A stretch of DNA of 64,000 bases from Pseudomonadota bacterium (GCA_023390905.1 JAEWBY010000037.1:6411-70410); one strand, 5' to 3'; counted from the first letter of the stretch, positions 9,501 through 19,001 are shown. A program made the numbers and translations. Notes: generated by a model from the letters alone, not told the origin.

Positions 9501-11463
9501 TCGCACACCGTCGCTGGATGGCGCGAGCCGGCTGTGGGCACTGGCCGCGTCGGCCGCCTGTCTGTTGCCTCTGCTGCTGCAATTGCCGTGGCTGGTGGCG
9601 GCAGGCAGCGCGCTGCTTGGTGTGCTGACGGCCACGCTGTCGTGGCGGCGGCCGATGCCGGCGATCCTCCGGTTGGTGCTCGCGGTGGCGATCCTGGCGA
9701 TCGTCGCCAATGCGATGGGTTTCCGCTTTGGCCGTGACACCGGCTGCGCACTGCTGACCGCGCTGCTCGCCATCAAACCTTCCGAAACCTCGACCCTGCG
9801 CGATGCGCGCAGCCTGCTCGGCTTCGCCTTGTTCGCGCCCTTCGCGGCCTTCCTGTTGGATCAGGGCCCGCTGACGCTCGTGCTGTCCGGCATCGGCATC
9901 ATCGCGGCGTTGCTGGCGCTGGGCCGGCTGGCCGATGCGGAAGCCGCGATCACCACGACGGTTCCGCTACGCCAGCGCCTGTGGTTGATCGGTCGCCTGA
10001 TCCTGATCGGGCTGCCGCTGATCGGCGTGGCGTTCTGGTTGTTCCCGCGCTTCGCATCGCCGCTGTGGGGCGTGCCCGGCAAGGCAATCGCCACGCCCGG
10101 TCTGTCCGAGCGCATGTCACCGGGTGGATGGCTGGATCTGATGTCCGATGATCGCCCCGCCCTGCGCGTGCAGTTTTTCGGAAGCCCGCCGCGCCAGCAG
10201 GAGATGTACTGGCGCGCGATGGTGTTGTGGGACTTCGATGGTCGCAGTTGGACGCGTTCTCCAATGATCGCGTCGTTGCCGGCCGCACCGGTGCGCGAGG
10301 CCGCGACACGCTGGGACTACGAGATATCGGTCGAGCCGAACGAGCAGCGCTGGCTGACCTCGCTCGACGTACCGTCGGCGGCGCCGGACGGTACGCGCCT
10401 GGATCACGATCGGACGCTGGTCAGCGATCGGCCGCTGACGTCACTGACGCGGTGGCGCATGGCCTCGGCCATGCCACAGACATTCGACACCGGTTTGCCG
10501 CAAGACATCCGTGACCGTGCGTTGCGATTGCCCGACGGTTTCAATCCGCGAACGCGTGCGCTGGCCGCCACGTGGCGGGCGCAGGCCGGTCGTGATGACG
10601 AGGCGATCATCCGTCGCGCCATGCAGTGGATCCGCTCGGATTTCATTTACACCCTCGACACTCCGCTGCCGGGCCGCGACGCGGTCGACGAGTTTCTGTT
10701 CACCCAGAAGCGCGGGTACTGCGAGCACTTCAGCTCCAGCTTCACGGTGCTGATGCGCGCGGCCGGAATTCCGGCGCGGGTCGTGGTCGGTTACGCGGGC
10801 GGATATCGCAACGGCCTCGGCGATTACTGGCTGGTGCGCAATCAGGACGCGCACGCGTGGTCGGAAGTCTGGCTGGCCGGGCGTGGCTGGGTGCGCGTGG
10901 ATCCCACCGCGGCCGTCGCGCCCGAACGCATCTACGACACCATCGATGATCGCGACGGTGTCGATGGCGCGGCAGAAACCGCCGGCGCCACGCTGTTCGA
11001 CGTCAGCGACTGGCTGCGCCGCAACTGGAATGATCTGGTCCTGGGATTCGACGCGCGCAGGCAGGAAGCCCTCCTGCAGGGACTGGGCCTGCCGCGCCTG
11101 GAACAGCGCCGGCTGGCGCTGCTGTTCGCGCTGATGGCGGTGCTCAGCCTGCTTGTCATGGGCTGGCTGCTGGCACGCGGCGAACGCGAACGCGATCCGC
11201 TGCTGCGTGCCTGGCATCGCTTGGGCCGGCGCTACCGGCGCCACGGCCTGGCGCCGGAACCGCACGAACCGGCGCTGGCCTGGGCCCGGCGCGTGGCCGC
11301 ATCCGCATCCGGCGACGCAGAACTCATTTTGCTCAGCCAGCGTTTCGCCGCCGCGCGCTACGCTCCGGGGGAAAGCGACATTCCCGCCCTGGTGCGCGAT
11401 ATTCGGCGTCATCGCCCCGTGACCCGCACCCGGTCCAGGCAGCCAACCGGAGATCCGCCATGA
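9490..11463 (+). CDS. DUF3488 / transglutaminase-like membrane protein
   Basis: 657 residues: five to seven N-terminal membrane segments (about 15-195), a periplasmic domain with a transglutaminase-like core, one more membrane segment (about 550-570) and a cytoplasmic DUF4129-like tail. The papain-like triad is visible: Cys in KRGYCEHFSSS, His in DAHAWSEVW and Asp in VRVDPTAA. Such proteins occur with MoxR and DUF58, and may be peptidases or cross-linkers of cell-envelope proteins; the substrate is unknown. The start overlaps the DUF58 gene and the stop overlaps the lipoprotein gene (ATGA). Confidence 0.9.
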   Translation: MAADRTPSLDGASRLWALAASAACLLPLLLQLPWLVAAGSALLGVLTATLSWRRPMPAILRLVLAVAILAIVANAMGFRFGRDTGCALLTALLAIKPSETSTLRDARSLLGFALFAPFAAFLLDQGPLTLVLSGIGIIAALLALGRLADAEAAITTTVPLRQRLWLIGRLILIGLPLIGVAFWLFPRFASPLWGVPGKAIATPGLSERMSPGGWLDLMSDDRPALRVQFFGSPPRQQEMYWRAMVLWDFDGRSWTRSPMIASLPAAPVREAATRWDYEISVEPNEQRWLTSLDVPSAAPDGTRLDHDRTLVSDRPLTSLTRWRMASAMPQTFDTGLPQDIRDRALRLPDGFNPRTRALAATWRAQAGRDDEAIIRRAMQWIRSDFIYTLDTPLPGRDAVDEFLFTQKRGYCEHFSSSFTVLMRAAGIPARVVVGYAGGYRNGLGDYWLVRNQDAHAWSEVWLAGRGWVRVDPTAAVAPERIYDTIDDRDGVDGAAETAGATLFDVSDWLRRNWNDLVLGFDARRQEALLQGLGLPRLEQRRLALLFALMAVLSLLVMGWLLARGERERDPLLRAWHRLGRRYRRHGLAPEPHEPALAWARRVAASASGDAELILLSQRFAAARYAPGESDIPALVRDIRRHRPVTRTRSRQPTGDPP

Positions 11464-11981
11464 AATTTCGTTCGTTGTTGCTGATCGGCGCGGTCGCCCT
11501 GCTGGGCGCCTGTGCCAGCGCGCCCCAACCCCTGCAGGGCACGTTCACGCAGGTCACGCCGCGCGATGCCACCGCCGGCGCGCAGGTCGGTTCGCAGGTC
11601 CGCTGGGGCGGCCGCATCATCGAGACCACCCCGGGCCAGGACAGCACCTGCTTCCAGATGGTCTCCCGCCCGCTCAATGCGACCGGCCGGCCGTCGAGCT
11701 CGGAGCCGGACAACACCGATGGGCGTTTCCTCGCCTGCCGTGCCGGATTCTACGACCCGGCCGTGTTCGCACCGGGCCGTGAAGTGACCTTCGTCGGTCG
11801 CGTCGAGAGTTTCGAGAACACGCGCATCGGCGAATACGACTATCGCCTGCCGAAGGTCAGCGCCGACGTGGTGTACCTCTGGCCGGAAGTGCGCGAGGTC
11901 GAAGTCGTCCGCTCGCCGTTCTACGACCCCTTCTGGGGCCCGTACTGGGGCCCGCGCTGGGGTTACTGGGGCTGGTGGTAA
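11460..11981 (+). CDS. Slp-family outer-membrane lipoprotein
   Basis: 173 residues with a lipoprotein signal: basic start, hydrophobic core, lipobox LGAC (Cys18). The body (GTFTQVTP ... VRWGGRIIETTP ... VTFVGRVES) matches the Slp family of starvation-induced outer-membrane lipoproteins. The last ~24 residues are extremely rich in Trp, Tyr, Gly and Pro (DPFWGPYWGPRWGYWGWW). It shares an ATGA overlap with the transglutaminase gene, so it belongs to the moxR operon, and a strong terminator follows. Confidence 0.85.
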   Translation: MKFRSLLLIGAVALLGACASAPQPLQGTFTQVTPRDATAGAQVGSQVRWGGRIIETTPGQDSTCFQMVSRPLNATGRPSSSEPDNTDGRFLACRAGFYDPAVFAPGREVTFVGRVESFENTRIGEYDYRLPKVSADVVYLWPEVREVEVVRSPFYDPFWGPYWGPRWGYWGWW

Positions 11982-11995
11982 AGCACCGGCGCACG

Positions 11996-12026
11996 AAAAA
12001 GCCGCTCATCGAGCGGCTTTTTTTTT
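11996..12026. terminator. Bidirectional rho-independent terminator
   Basis: A-run, GCCGCTC / GAGCGGC stem with a 3-nt loop, then nine T. It works for the moxR-slp operon on the plus strand and, through the A-run, for the HIT gene on the minus strand. Confidence 0.88.
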
Positions 12027-12033
12027 GCACGAA

Positions 12034-12390
12034 TCAACGACCGGGCGTGCCGAAATGCCCGAGCGGCGCGCCGGCGAGCAGATGCAGATGCAGGTGGAAC
12101 ACCGTCTGCCCGGCATGTTCGCGGCAATTGATCACCACGCGGTAGCCATCCTCGGCCAGCCCCTGCTCGCGCGCGTACTTCGCCGCGGCCAGCACGAGCT
12201 TGCCGACCAGTTCGACATGCGAGGGCTGCAGATCATCCAGAGTCGGAATCAGCTCGTTCTTCGGAACGAAGAGCACGTGCACCGGCGCCTGCGGTGCGAT
12301 GTCCTTGAAGCCGAGGACATCCTCATCTTCATGGACGATGGTGGCGGGAATTTCGCGACGGATGATCTTGCCGAACAGGGTGTCGTTCAT
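12034..12390 (-). CDS. HIT-family nucleotide hydrolase (HinT-like)
   Basis: 118 residues. The histidine triad is FHLHLHLLAG; DTLFGKIIRREIPA at the N terminus and APVHVLFVPK are typical of HinT purine phosphoramidases, which hydrolyse AMP-linked phosphoramidates. The ATG at 12390 was chosen for MNDTLFGKI; the upstream open frame runs into a repeat. It is a separate unit from recR, 125 nt apart. Confidence 0.93.
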   Translation of the reverse strand: MNDTLFGKIIRREIPATIVHEDEDVLGFKDIAPQAPVHVLFVPKNELIPTLDDLQPSHVELVGKLVLAAAKYAREQGLAEDGYRVVINCREHAGQTVFHLHLHLLAGAPLGHFGTPGR

Positions 12391-12512
12391 GGGCGGGATT
12401 CGGGATTGGCAATTGGGGATTCGCAGGAGCATACCGCCGCGCACGTCAAACCACTCGCTAAAGCGCTTGTGGTCATTATTGCGAATCCCGAATTCCCTCT
12501 CCCGTCTCCCGG
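12391..12512. repeat. REP-like inverted repeat, HIT-recR intergenic
   Basis: GGGATTCGGGATT-type arm at 12395-12424 faces an inverted arm at 12481-12510. AATTGGGGATTCGC and GCGAATCCCGAATT pair at 13 of 14 positions around a central ACCAC / GTGGT stem. The layout resembles a REP doublet. Related motifs occur at 13165-13200, 41583-41630, 44381-44420 and 45177-45320. Confidence 0.6.
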
Positions 12513-12515
12513 CCC

Positions 12516-13109
12516 TCAAACCATTTCACTGCGCGAGCCGAAGGCATGTGAGAGCGTGCCGCGATCGACGAATTCCAGCTCGCCGCCCAGCGGTACGCCG
12601 TGCGCGAGGCGGCTGGGCTTGACCTGATGCTGGCGGGCCAGTTGCGCCAGATAGTGCGCGGTCGCTTCGCCCTCGACGGTCGGATTGGTGGCGATGATGA
12701 GTTCGCTGACCTCGCCCTCGGCCAGCCTCGCGGCCAGTGCATCGAGGCCGAGTTCGCGCGGGCCTATGCCATCCAGCGGCGACAGCCGGCCCTGCAGGAC
12801 GAAATAGACGCCGCGGTATCCGGTGGCCTGCTCGATCGCCAGACGATCGGCCGGCGATTCGACCGCGCACAGCAGATGGCGATCGCGGCTGGCGCTGGCA
12901 CAGATCGCGCACAGTTCGCCCTCGGTGAAATCGCGGCATTGCTTGCAATGGCCGATCCGTTCCAGGGCCAGGGCGAGAGTTCCGGACAATCGCGTGCCGC
13001 CCTCGCGCTCGCGTTCGAGCAGGTGATAGGCCATGCGCTGGGCGGTCTTCTGGCCCACGCCAGGCAGCACGCGCAGCGCGTCAATCAGTTGTTCGAGCAG
13101 TGTCGACAT
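12516..13109 (-). CDS. recR: Recombination mediator RecR
   Basis: Acts with RecF/RecO to load RecA on gapped DNA. It has 197 residues: helix-hairpin-helix [12 protein letters not shown] (residues ~15-26), a four-Cys zinc finger CKQC ... CAIC (~55-72), a Toprim domain starting LCAVESPAD, and a C-terminal segment with GELEFVD. It is the third gene of dnaX-ybaB-recR, 92 nt after ybaB. Confidence 0.97.
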   Translation of the reverse strand: MSTLLEQLIDALRVLPGVGQKTAQRMAYHLLEREREGGTRLSGTLALALERIGHCKQCRDFTEGELCAICASASRDRHLLCAVESPADRLAIEQATGYRGVYFVLQGRLSPLDGIGPRELGLDALAARLAEGEVSELIIATNPTVEGEATAHYLAQLARQHQVKPSRLAHGVPLGGELEFVDRGTLSHAFGSRSEMV

Positions 13110-13164
13110 GGATGGAAGGGGTCCGGCGATTCATCCAGCGGCAGGCGTCCGGCCAAGCGACCCG

Positions 13165-13200
13165 CTCGATTCCGCTCCCGTCTCTTCGATTCCCCTGCCC
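13165..13200. repeat. REP-like motif copy, recR-ybaB intergenic
   Basis: Two CTCGATTCCGCTCCCGT / TTCGATTCCCCTGCCC units in tandem between ybaB and recR, related to the GGGATTCGGGATT family read on the other strand. It fills most of an otherwise empty 92-nt gap. Confidence 0.4.
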
Positions 13201-13201
13201 C

Positions 13202-13522
13202 TCAGAACGGCAGCTTCATGCCCGGCGGCATCGGCATGCCAGCGGTGGCCGCGCCCATGCGCGCCTTGGATTCGGCATCGACCTTGTTCGATGCATCGTT
13301 GAACGCGGCGGCGACCAGATCCTCGAGCATTTCCTGATCACCGAGCACGGAGGGATCGATGCGGATTTTCCTGCACTCCTTGGCGCCGGTGAGGGTCACG
13401 CTGACCATGCCGCCACCCGCGTTGCCGGTGACTTCCAGCTTGGCGAGTTCTTCCTGGGCGCGCTGCAGGTTTTCCTGCATCTTCTGCGCCTGCTGCATCA
13501 ACTGGGCGATGTTTCCACGCAT
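13202..13522 (-). CDS. ybaB: YbaB/EbfC nucleoid-associated protein
   Basis: 106 residues: a long N-terminal helix ([19 protein letters not shown]), a central beta hairpin and a C-terminal helix ending [11 protein letters not shown], all typical of the dimeric 'tweezer' DNA-binding YbaB/EbfC family. It starts 5 nt after dnaX, so it is cotranscribed with dnaX and recR. Confidence 0.96.
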   Translation of the reverse strand: MRGNIAQLMQQAQKMQENLQRAQEELAKLEVTGNAGGGMVSVTLTGAKECRKIRIDPSVLGDQEMLEDLVAAAFNDASNKVDAESKARMGAATAGMPMPPGMKLPF

Positions 13523-13527
13523 GTTCT

Positions 13528-15318
13528 TTACTCTTCGAATGGACGGATGGAATCCGGTACGACCTTCGCGCCGTGTTGCTGGATCAGGCGCTGCACGTCC
13601 GGGTGGTTCATGAAATCCTGCTCGGCCGCGACCTGCTGCTCGCTGCGCTGGCGATCGCTGCGTTCGCGCAGCGTTTCAGTGGCATGGCGCGCGGTGTGGA
13701 AAACGATTTTCGGCGCGGCGCCGTAACGCTGCGCGATGGCCTCGCCGAGATCGCGCACGCTGCGCTCCGAGCGCAGGTAATCGAAGCCCGGCTCCAGCGA
13801 CAGTTGCAGCACGCCGTCGCTGTAACCGGCAAACGCGGCGTTTTCGATCAACTGCCGGGTCGCGCCCTTGAGTTCGTTGCTGCTGGCGAAGTGCAGCCAG
13901 ACATCGGCGTTGGTGATGCCGATGTCCGATGACGCGCTGAACTCGGCCTCGGCCGGGCGCGGGGATTCCTCGGCCTTCTTCAAGGCAGGGGGCGGCGCCA
14001 TCGCTTGCGAAGGCGCGATGACCGGGCTGGCGGCTGCGGCATGCGCGGCAGGTGGCGACATCGCGGCGATCGCTGGCGCACGCGCACGCGCCGTCGCAGG
14101 CGGTTCGGAAGGCCACGGCGGCGTATCGTCGGCCACCGTGCGAGGGGTCACCGGTGCGACACCCGCGCCGCGCGCGGCGGCCGGCTCCGGGGACCGTTGG
14201 GCCGTGCCGGCGGAAGGTTCCTGCTTGAGTTCACCGGCAGCAGCGGGACGGAACGCCAGCATGCGCAGCACGCTCATTTCGAATCCGGCGCGCGCGCTCG
14301 GCGCCAGCGGAAGATCGCGGCGTCCGCTCAACGCCATCTGGTACCAGAGTTGCACGACTTCCGGTTGCAGGCGAGCGGCGAAGCGTTCGCCATCCACGCC
14401 TTCACCATCGAGCTGCGCGCCGGGCACCAGTTGCCTGACCTGGATGCGGTGCAACGCTTCGGCCAGTGCTTCGAGCACGCCATCCCAATCGGGCGAGAAA
14501 TCGGCCAGCGACGCGACCACTTGCAACAGGCGCTCGCCATCGCCTTCGGCAAGCGCGTCGAGCATCGCGCCGACCTGCGTGCGATCGACCGTGCCCAGCA
14601 TCGTGCGCACACCGTCGTCGCGCAGCGCGCCGCCAGCGTAGGCGATGGCCTGATCCAGCAACGAAAGGCCGTCGCGCAGGCTGCCGTCGGCCGCGCGCGC
14701 GATCTGGCGCACCGCACCCTCATCGGCCTCGATGCCCTCGGCCTGCAGGATTCTGCTGATCTGCCCGCCAATCTGCGGCTCGTCCAGACGCTTGAGATTG
14801 AACTGCAGGCAGCGCGAGAGCACCGTCACCGGCAGCTTCTGCGGATCGGTGGTGGCCAGCAGGAACTTCACGTGTTCCGGCGGCTCTTCCAGCGTCTTGA
14901 GCAGCGCGTTGAACGCGGCCTTCGACAGCATGTGCACTTCGTCGATCAGGTAGACCTTGAACTTGCCGCGGGACGGCATGTACTGCGCGTTCTCGATGAC
15001 CTCGCGCACATCGTCCACGCCGGTATTGGACGCGGCGTCGATTTCCAGCAGATCGATGTAGCGGCCGGCGTCGATGTCCAGGCAGGCCGCGCATTCACCG
15101 CACGGATCGGCGCTGGTGCCGCGCTCGCAGTTCAGCGACTTGGCGAAGATGCGCGCGATGGTGGTCTTGCCGACGCCACGCGTGCCGGTGAACAGGAAAG
15201 CATGATGGACGCGGCCGGTATCCAGCGCATTGCTCAGCGCACGGACGACGTGTTCCTGCCCCACCAGTTCGGCGAAACGCTTGGGACGCCACTTGCGGGC
15301 GAGAACGAGATAACTCAT
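13528..15318 (-). CDS. dnaX: DNA polymerase III subunits gamma/tau
   Basis: Clamp-loader ATPase and replisome organiser. It has 596 residues: Walker [11 protein letters not shown] (Lys51), four-Cys zinc module around CGECAAC, DEVHML Walker B, SRC motif in [10 protein letters not shown], then an Ala/Pro-rich linker (~375-470) and a C-terminal alpha-binding domain. No A-rich slippery heptamer like that of E. coli is seen near the linker, so a frameshifted gamma form is not predicted. First gene of dnaX-ybaB-recR. Confidence 0.96.
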   Translation of the reverse strand: MSYLVLARKWRPKRFAELVGQEHVVRALSNALDTGRVHHAFLFTGTRGVGKTTIARIFAKSLNCERGTSADPCGECAACLDIDAGRYIDLLEIDAASNTGVDDVREVIENAQYMPSRGKFKVYLIDEVHMLSKAAFNALLKTLEEPPEHVKFLLATTDPQKLPVTVLSRCLQFNLKRLDEPQIGGQISRILQAEGIEADEGAVRQIARAADGSLRDGLSLLDQAIAYAGGALRDDGVRTMLGTVDRTQVGAMLDALAEGDGERLLQVVASLADFSPDWDGVLEALAEALHRIQVRQLVPGAQLDGEGVDGERFAARLQPEVVQLWYQMALSGRRDLPLAPSARAGFEMSVLRMLAFRPAAAGELKQEPSAGTAQRSPEPAAARGAGVAPVTPRTVADDTPPWPSEPPATARARAPAIAAMSPPAAHAAAASPVIAPSQAMAPPPALKKAEESPRPAEAEFSASSDIGITNADVWLHFASSNELKGATRQLIENAAFAGYSDGVLQLSLEPGFDYLRSERSVRDLGEAIAQRYGAAPKIVFHTARHATETLRERSDRQRSEQQVAAEQDFMNHPDVQRLIQQHGAKVVPDSIRPFEE

Positions 15319-15406
15319 GGAAGGATTCTGCCATACCCGGCCTGATTGCCGGCTCGTGGAGGCGCGGGCGGCGCGTCGCGCAGCACAATGCCGGGCGCTG
15401 ACAGGC

Positions 15407-15514
15407 GATGACCCCGCCGGTTGACCTCGGCGCCCGCATCAGTCGATACCGTTGCTGCCTTCCGGCCCTGGCGGGGTTTTCAACCTAGCGTCGCGAGGGA
15501 CCGACGGGGTCACC
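15407..15514 (-). ncRNA. ffs: 4.5S RNA of the signal recognition particle
   Basis: The minus strand contains the invariant SRP domain IV core CCAGGGCCGGAAGGCAGCA with its symmetric and asymmetric loops. The ends GGTGACCCCG (5') and CGGGGTCATC (3') pair to close the hairpin, giving about 108 nt. It lies 35 nt downstream of tRNA-Ser(GGA) on the same strand. Exact ends are approximate. Confidence 0.9.
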
Positions 15515-15549
15515 ATAGACGAGGGCCGCGCACGCGCGGCCCGTGGAAC

Positions 15550-15642
15550 TGGCGGAGAGAGGGGGATTCGAACCCCCGAAGCGCGGTTTAGACGCTTACA
15601 CACTTTCCAGGCGTGCTCCTTCAACCACTCGGACACCTCTCC
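15550..15642 (-). tRNA. tRNA-Ser (GGA)
   Basis: Class II tRNA with long variable arm: acceptor GGAGAGG, anticodon loop CTGGAAA (GGA), T arm GGGGGTTCGAATCCCCC, CCA encoded. It reads UCC and UCU. A promoter lies 35 nt upstream and the 4.5S RNA gene follows. Confidence 0.97.
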
Positions 15643-15676
15643 GGGTCCTGCGGGCTTGGCCTGCAGGCAGCGGACC

Positions 15677-15705
15677 ATTTTACGTGTTTTCGGGCGCGCG
15701 GCCAA
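15677..15705 (-). promoter_or_regulatory. Promoter of tRNA-Ser(GGA), possibly also ffs
   Basis: TTGGCC (-35) and TAAAAT (-10) with 17-bp spacing on the minus strand; predicted start about 28 nt before the tRNA 5' end. No clear separate promoter is visible between the tRNA and ffs, only a GGGCCGCG / CGCGGCCC hairpin (15523-15542). Confidence 0.55.
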
Positions 15706-15768
15706 GGCACATCGAACGACGTGGCCGTCAGAGCGGCTTCGTCAGGGGATGGTGGTCGGCCGAACAGC

Positions 15769-16776
15769 TCAGGGAACGAACGCAATCGCGCCCGGTTCGC
15801 GGCCGGTGACCCAGTAGTCGATCACCTTCGCCTGTTGCGTATCGACCACGGCGATGCGGTCGGCGCCGCTGATCGCGACATAGGCGCGCGGGCCGCGCGG
15901 ATCGATGGCGATGCCGATCGGCAGTGCTCCCCGGCCCAGCGCGGTGTCCCCCAATGGCAGATCCGGGCGGGTGAGCGGCACACGGGCGATCAGCAGCTTG
16001 TTGCCGGCATCGAACACCTGCAGTTCAGCACTGCGCGCATTGACCACGTAGGCGCGACGACCGTCCAGCGAGAATGCGATCCGCAGCGGAAAGCCGCGGC
16101 TAGACATGCGCCGCCGGATTGCCAGCGTCCGGGGATCGTGCACGGTGATCGTGCCCTCGTCGCGGTTGGCCACCCACAGTTCGTTCGCGCCCGGACGCAA
16201 TGCCATCCCTTCGGCGCCGCGCCCGGCGGCATGTTCGATCCGGCGGCCACTGTCGAGTTCGATGCGCGTGACCGTGCCCTTGGCGATCGCGCTGACCCAC
16301 GCGATTCGGCCGCTCGGGTCCACCTCCAGCATGTGGACCACGCCGTCCCCGACAGGGAACACCTGCTTCACCTGGCCGCGCTCGGGATCCACGCGCAGCA
16401 GGCTGCCGCTGCCCTCGGTGGTGACCAGCACATCGCCATCGGGCAGGAAACGCAGATCATGCGGCGCCCCGTGCAGGCCGAGATCAATGCGGCGCGTCGG
16501 CGTGCCCGTGTCCAGATCCAGCACCGACAAGGTATTCCCACTCACCAGGCTGCCGTAGTTGCTGACCACGGCGATGCTGCGCACCGGGTCCACCGCGATC
16601 TGGTGCGGCGCGTCGCCGGTGCGATGTTCGCCACGCTTGCGCCCGTTGTCCGCCGACAGCCGCCAGACGGTGTCGGCGGACTGGTTGCTCACCAGCAGAT
16701 CCACGCCCCGCGCCGGCGCAACCGCGAGCGAGGCCAGGCACGTCGCCGCCACGATGCCACGCATGCCGATCCGCAC
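15769..16776 (-). CDS. YVTN/YncE-family beta-propeller protein, exported
   Basis: 335 residues from a GTG start with GGAAGG upstream; an in-frame ATG at 16764 is the alternative. A signal peptide (RGIVAATCLASLAVAPARG) is followed by seven-blade-propeller repeats of the type HQIAVDPVRSIAVVSNYGS, PHDLRFLPDGDVLVTTEGSG and GIAIDPRGPRAYVAISGAD. Such proteins are periplasmic; some bind redox cofactors or the cell wall, but no catalytic residue can be named. It starts 3 nt after moaE, so it is part of the moa transcript, which is unusual. Confidence 0.82.
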   Translation of the reverse strand: MRIGMRGIVAATCLASLAVAPARGVDLLVSNQSADTVWRLSADNGRKRGEHRTGDAPHQIAVDPVRSIAVVSNYGSLVSGNTLSVLDLDTGTPTRRIDLGLHGAPHDLRFLPDGDVLVTTEGSGSLLRVDPERGQVKQVFPVGDGVVHMLEVDPSGRIAWVSAIAKGTVTRIELDSGRRIEHAAGRGAEGMALRPGANELWVANRDEGTITVHDPRTLAIRRRMSSRGFPLRIAFSLDGRRAYVVNARSAELQVFDAGNKLLIARVPLTRPDLPLGDTALGRGALPIGIAIDPRGPRAYVAISGADRIAVVDTQQAKVIDYWVTGREPGAIAFVP

Positions 16777-16779
16777 GCG

Positions 16780-17208
16780 TCAGCCTTCCCCGCCGGGATG
16801 CAGCCAGGCGTGGTCGCCCTCGACATAGCGCTCGTGCTTCCAGATCGGCACGCGCGCCTTGACCTCGTCGATGATCCAGCGACACGCATCGAAGGCCGCG
16901 CCGCGATGGCCGGCGCTCACGCCGACCCACACCGCCATGTCGCCGAGCGCGAGTTCGCCGATGCGATGCACGCAGCGCGCATCGAGGATGTCGAAGCGTT
17001 GCCGCGCCTGCTCGATGATGCGTTGCCCTTCCTTCGCGGCCAGTTCGACGTAGGACTCATAGTGCAGGCCGCGCACCGCGCGGCCGTCGTTGTGATCGCG
17101 CACCCAGCCCTCGAAGCTGGCGAACGCACCCGCGCGCGGATCACGCAGCGCCTCGCGCAGTGCGCGGACGTCTATCTCCGAGTCAATCAGTGCGAACGCC
17201 GCGTCCAT
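16780..17208 (-). CDS. moaE: Molybdopterin synthase catalytic subunit
   Basis: Forms the dithiolene of molybdopterin together with MoaD. It has 142 residues: GAFASFEGWVRDHNDGRAV at the N terminus, LHYESYVELAAKEG, HRIGELALGD, GVSAGHRGAAFDACRWIID and the catalytic lysine region VPIWKHER. It starts 3 nt after moaD. Confidence 0.96.
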   Translation of the reverse strand: MDAAFALIDSEIDVRALREALRDPRAGAFASFEGWVRDHNDGRAVRGLHYESYVELAAKEGQRIIEQARQRFDILDARCVHRIGELALGDMAVWVGVSAGHRGAAFDACRWIIDEVKARVPIWKHERYVEGDHAWLHPGGEG

Positions 17209-17211
17209 CGA

Positions 17212-17454
17212 TCACCCTCCGCTCACCGGCGGAATCAGCGCGATCTCGCTGCCATCGCGCACCGCCGCATCCCAATCGGAAAAATCGCCGTCCATCGCCA
17301 CGCGCAGGTGCGCTGGCGTCCAGCGGAACGCATGGCGCGCGCGCACTTCTTCGTAGAGATCGCGCAGGCAGGGCGCGGAGGTGTGCACGATTTCCTCGGC
17401 CATGCCGGCCGCATCGCGCAGGCTGGCGAAATAGCGCAACGTCACCTGTTTCAT
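17212..17454 (-). CDS. moaD: Molybdopterin synthase sulfur carrier subunit
   Basis: Ubiquitin-like sulfur carrier of 80 residues ending in the required Gly-Gly (IPPVSGG), on which the thiocarboxylate forms. The start ([17 protein letters not shown]) overlaps the moaC stop by ATGA. The same frame is open further upstream, but that part is moaC read out of frame. Confidence 0.95.
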   Translation of the reverse strand: MKQVTLRYFASLRDAAGMAEEIVHTSAPCLRDLYEEVRARHAFRWTPAHLRVAMDGDFSDWDAAVRDGSEIALIPPVSGG

Positions 17455-17939
17455 CCGAGCGTTCCGATGTCGTGGCGGCCGCCGCGCTTGCCCAGCAGGC
17501 GGGCCGGGCCGAGCACGATGTCGTGCGAGAGCGCCTTGCACATGTCGTAGACGGTCAGCGCCGCCACCGTCGCACCGGTCAATGCTTCCATTTCCACGCC
17601 GGTGCGGTGGGTCGTCCTGACCCGGCATTCGATGCGCAGACGATCGGTCTCGCACCATTCGACGCTCAGCCGGCAGCCGTCGATCGGCAGCGGATGGCAG
17701 AACGGAATCAGCTCGTGCGTGCGCTTGACCGCCATCGTGCCGGCGATGATCGCCGTATCGACGATGCCACCCTTGGCGCTGCGCAGTCCGTTCTCGCGCA
17801 ATTGCGCGGCGACCTGCGGCGGAAACGCGACGAAGCATTCGGCATGGGCTTCGCGGGCGGTCGTGGCCTTGGATGACACGTCCACCATCGCCGGCCGGCC
17901 GTCCTCATCCAGATGGGTCAATGTCGGAGAGTCTTTCAT
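17451..17939 (-). CDS. moaC: Cyclic pyranopterin monophosphate synthase
   Basis: With MoaA converts GTP to cyclic pyranopterin monophosphate. It has 162 residues with the family hallmarks [48 protein letters not shown] and [20 protein letters not shown]. It follows moaA by 42 nt. Confidence 0.97.
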   Translation of the reverse strand: MKDSPTLTHLDEDGRPAMVDVSSKATTAREAHAECFVAFPPQVAAQLRENGLRSAKGGIVDTAIIAGTMAVKRTHELIPFCHPLPIDGCRLSVEWCETDRLRIECRVRTTHRTGVEMEALTGATVAALTVYDMCKALSHDIVLGPARLLGKRGGRHDIGTLG

Positions 17940-17981
17940 GCGGGCATGGTAGCGCCCGCAGCCGACGACGGCGACGCCCGA

Positions 17982-19001
17982 TCAGCCACCGATGAGGTAC
18001 ATCTCGACGTGCCTGCGCGGGGCGTCCCGACGGCCGCGCACTTCGCTGTAGCGATCCGCGCGCGCGGCCCACAGCCGTGCCATGCGGGCAACCAGTGCGT
18101 CCTCGCCCTCGGCCAGGGCCGGTTTCAGATCGAGGCCGTCGGCCGCGAACAGGCAGGTGTAGAGCTGGCCGTCGGCGGAAACGCGCGCGCGGTGGCAGTC
18201 ACCGCAGAACGGCGCGCTGACCGAACTGACGAAGCCGATTTCCCCGGCGCCATCATCGTAGGCGTAGCGTTCGGCGACTTCCCCGCGATACTGCGCGTCC
18301 AGCGGATGCACCGGCCAGCGCGCGCCGATCCGCTCGCGCAGTTCGGCCGATGGGACCATCTGCTCGTGACGCCAGCCGTTGCGCGTGCCCACGTCCATGA
18401 ACTCGATGAAACGCACCACGTGCCCGCTGTCGCGGAAATGCGCCAGCAAGGGAAGGACTTCGCCTTCGTTGACGCCGCGCTGCACGACGCAATTGATCTT
18501 GATCCGATCGAAGCCGGCGGCCACGGCCGCGTCGATGCCGGCCAGCACGTCCTCGACGCGTCCGCGCCCGCCCGACATGGCGGAAAACACCTGCGGGTCC
18601 AGCGCGTCGAGACTCACCGTCAGCCGGTGCAGGCCGGCATCGCGCAACGCGCGCGCCTGGGTGCGCAGCAGGCTGCCGTTGGTGGTGAGGGTCAGATCCT
18701 CCAGCCCGGCAATCGGCGAGAGGCGCGCCACCAGATCCGGCAGGTTGCGGCGCAGCAATGGTTCCCCGCCGGTCAGCCGCAGCTTGCTCACGCCCAGCCG
18801 CACGAACGCCCGCACCAGCGTTTCGATCTGATCGAAGGACAGCCGCGAGGCAGAATCGAATCCGTAGTCATCCGGCACGCGATCGGCCGGCATGCAGTAG
18901 CCGCAGCGGAAATTGCAGGCTTCGATCACCGACAGGCGCAGATCGCGCAGCGGCCGCCCCAGCCGATCGACCGGACCCGGCGATTCCGGCAGCCCGTTCA
19001 T
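17982..19001 (-). CDS. moaA: GTP 3',8-cyclase (radical SAM)
   Basis: First step of molybdenum cofactor synthesis. It has 339 residues: N-terminal 4Fe-4S/SAM motif CNFRCGYC, the SAM-contacting LTGGEPLLR, a C-terminal cluster with CGDCHRARV and a third Cys in LYTCLFA, and the conserved Gly-Gly tail (MYLIGG). The ATG at 19001 overlaps the stop of the upstream MBL gene (ATGA), which fixes the start. Confidence 0.97.
   Translation of the reverse strand: MNGLPESPGPVDRLGRPLRDLRLSVIEACNFRCGYCMPADRVPDDYGFDSASRLSFDQIETLVRAFVRLGVSKLRLTGGEPLLRRNLPDLVARLSPIAGLEDLTLTTNGSLLRTQARALRDAGLHRLTVSLDALDPQVFSAMSGGRGRVEDVLAGIDAAVAAGFDRIKINCVVQRGVNEGEVLPLLAHFRDSGHVVRFIEFMDVGTRNGWRHEQMVPSAELRERIGARWPVHPLDAQYRGEVAERYAYDDGAGEIGFVSSVSAPFCGDCHRARVSADGQLYTCLFAADGLDLKPALAEGEDALVARMARLWAARADRYSEVRGRRDAPRRHVEMYLIGG

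Noticed and set aside
13528..15318. Programmed frameshift in dnaX
   Set aside because: No A6G-type slippery heptamer with downstream stem was found near the linker; only AAGAAGG is present.
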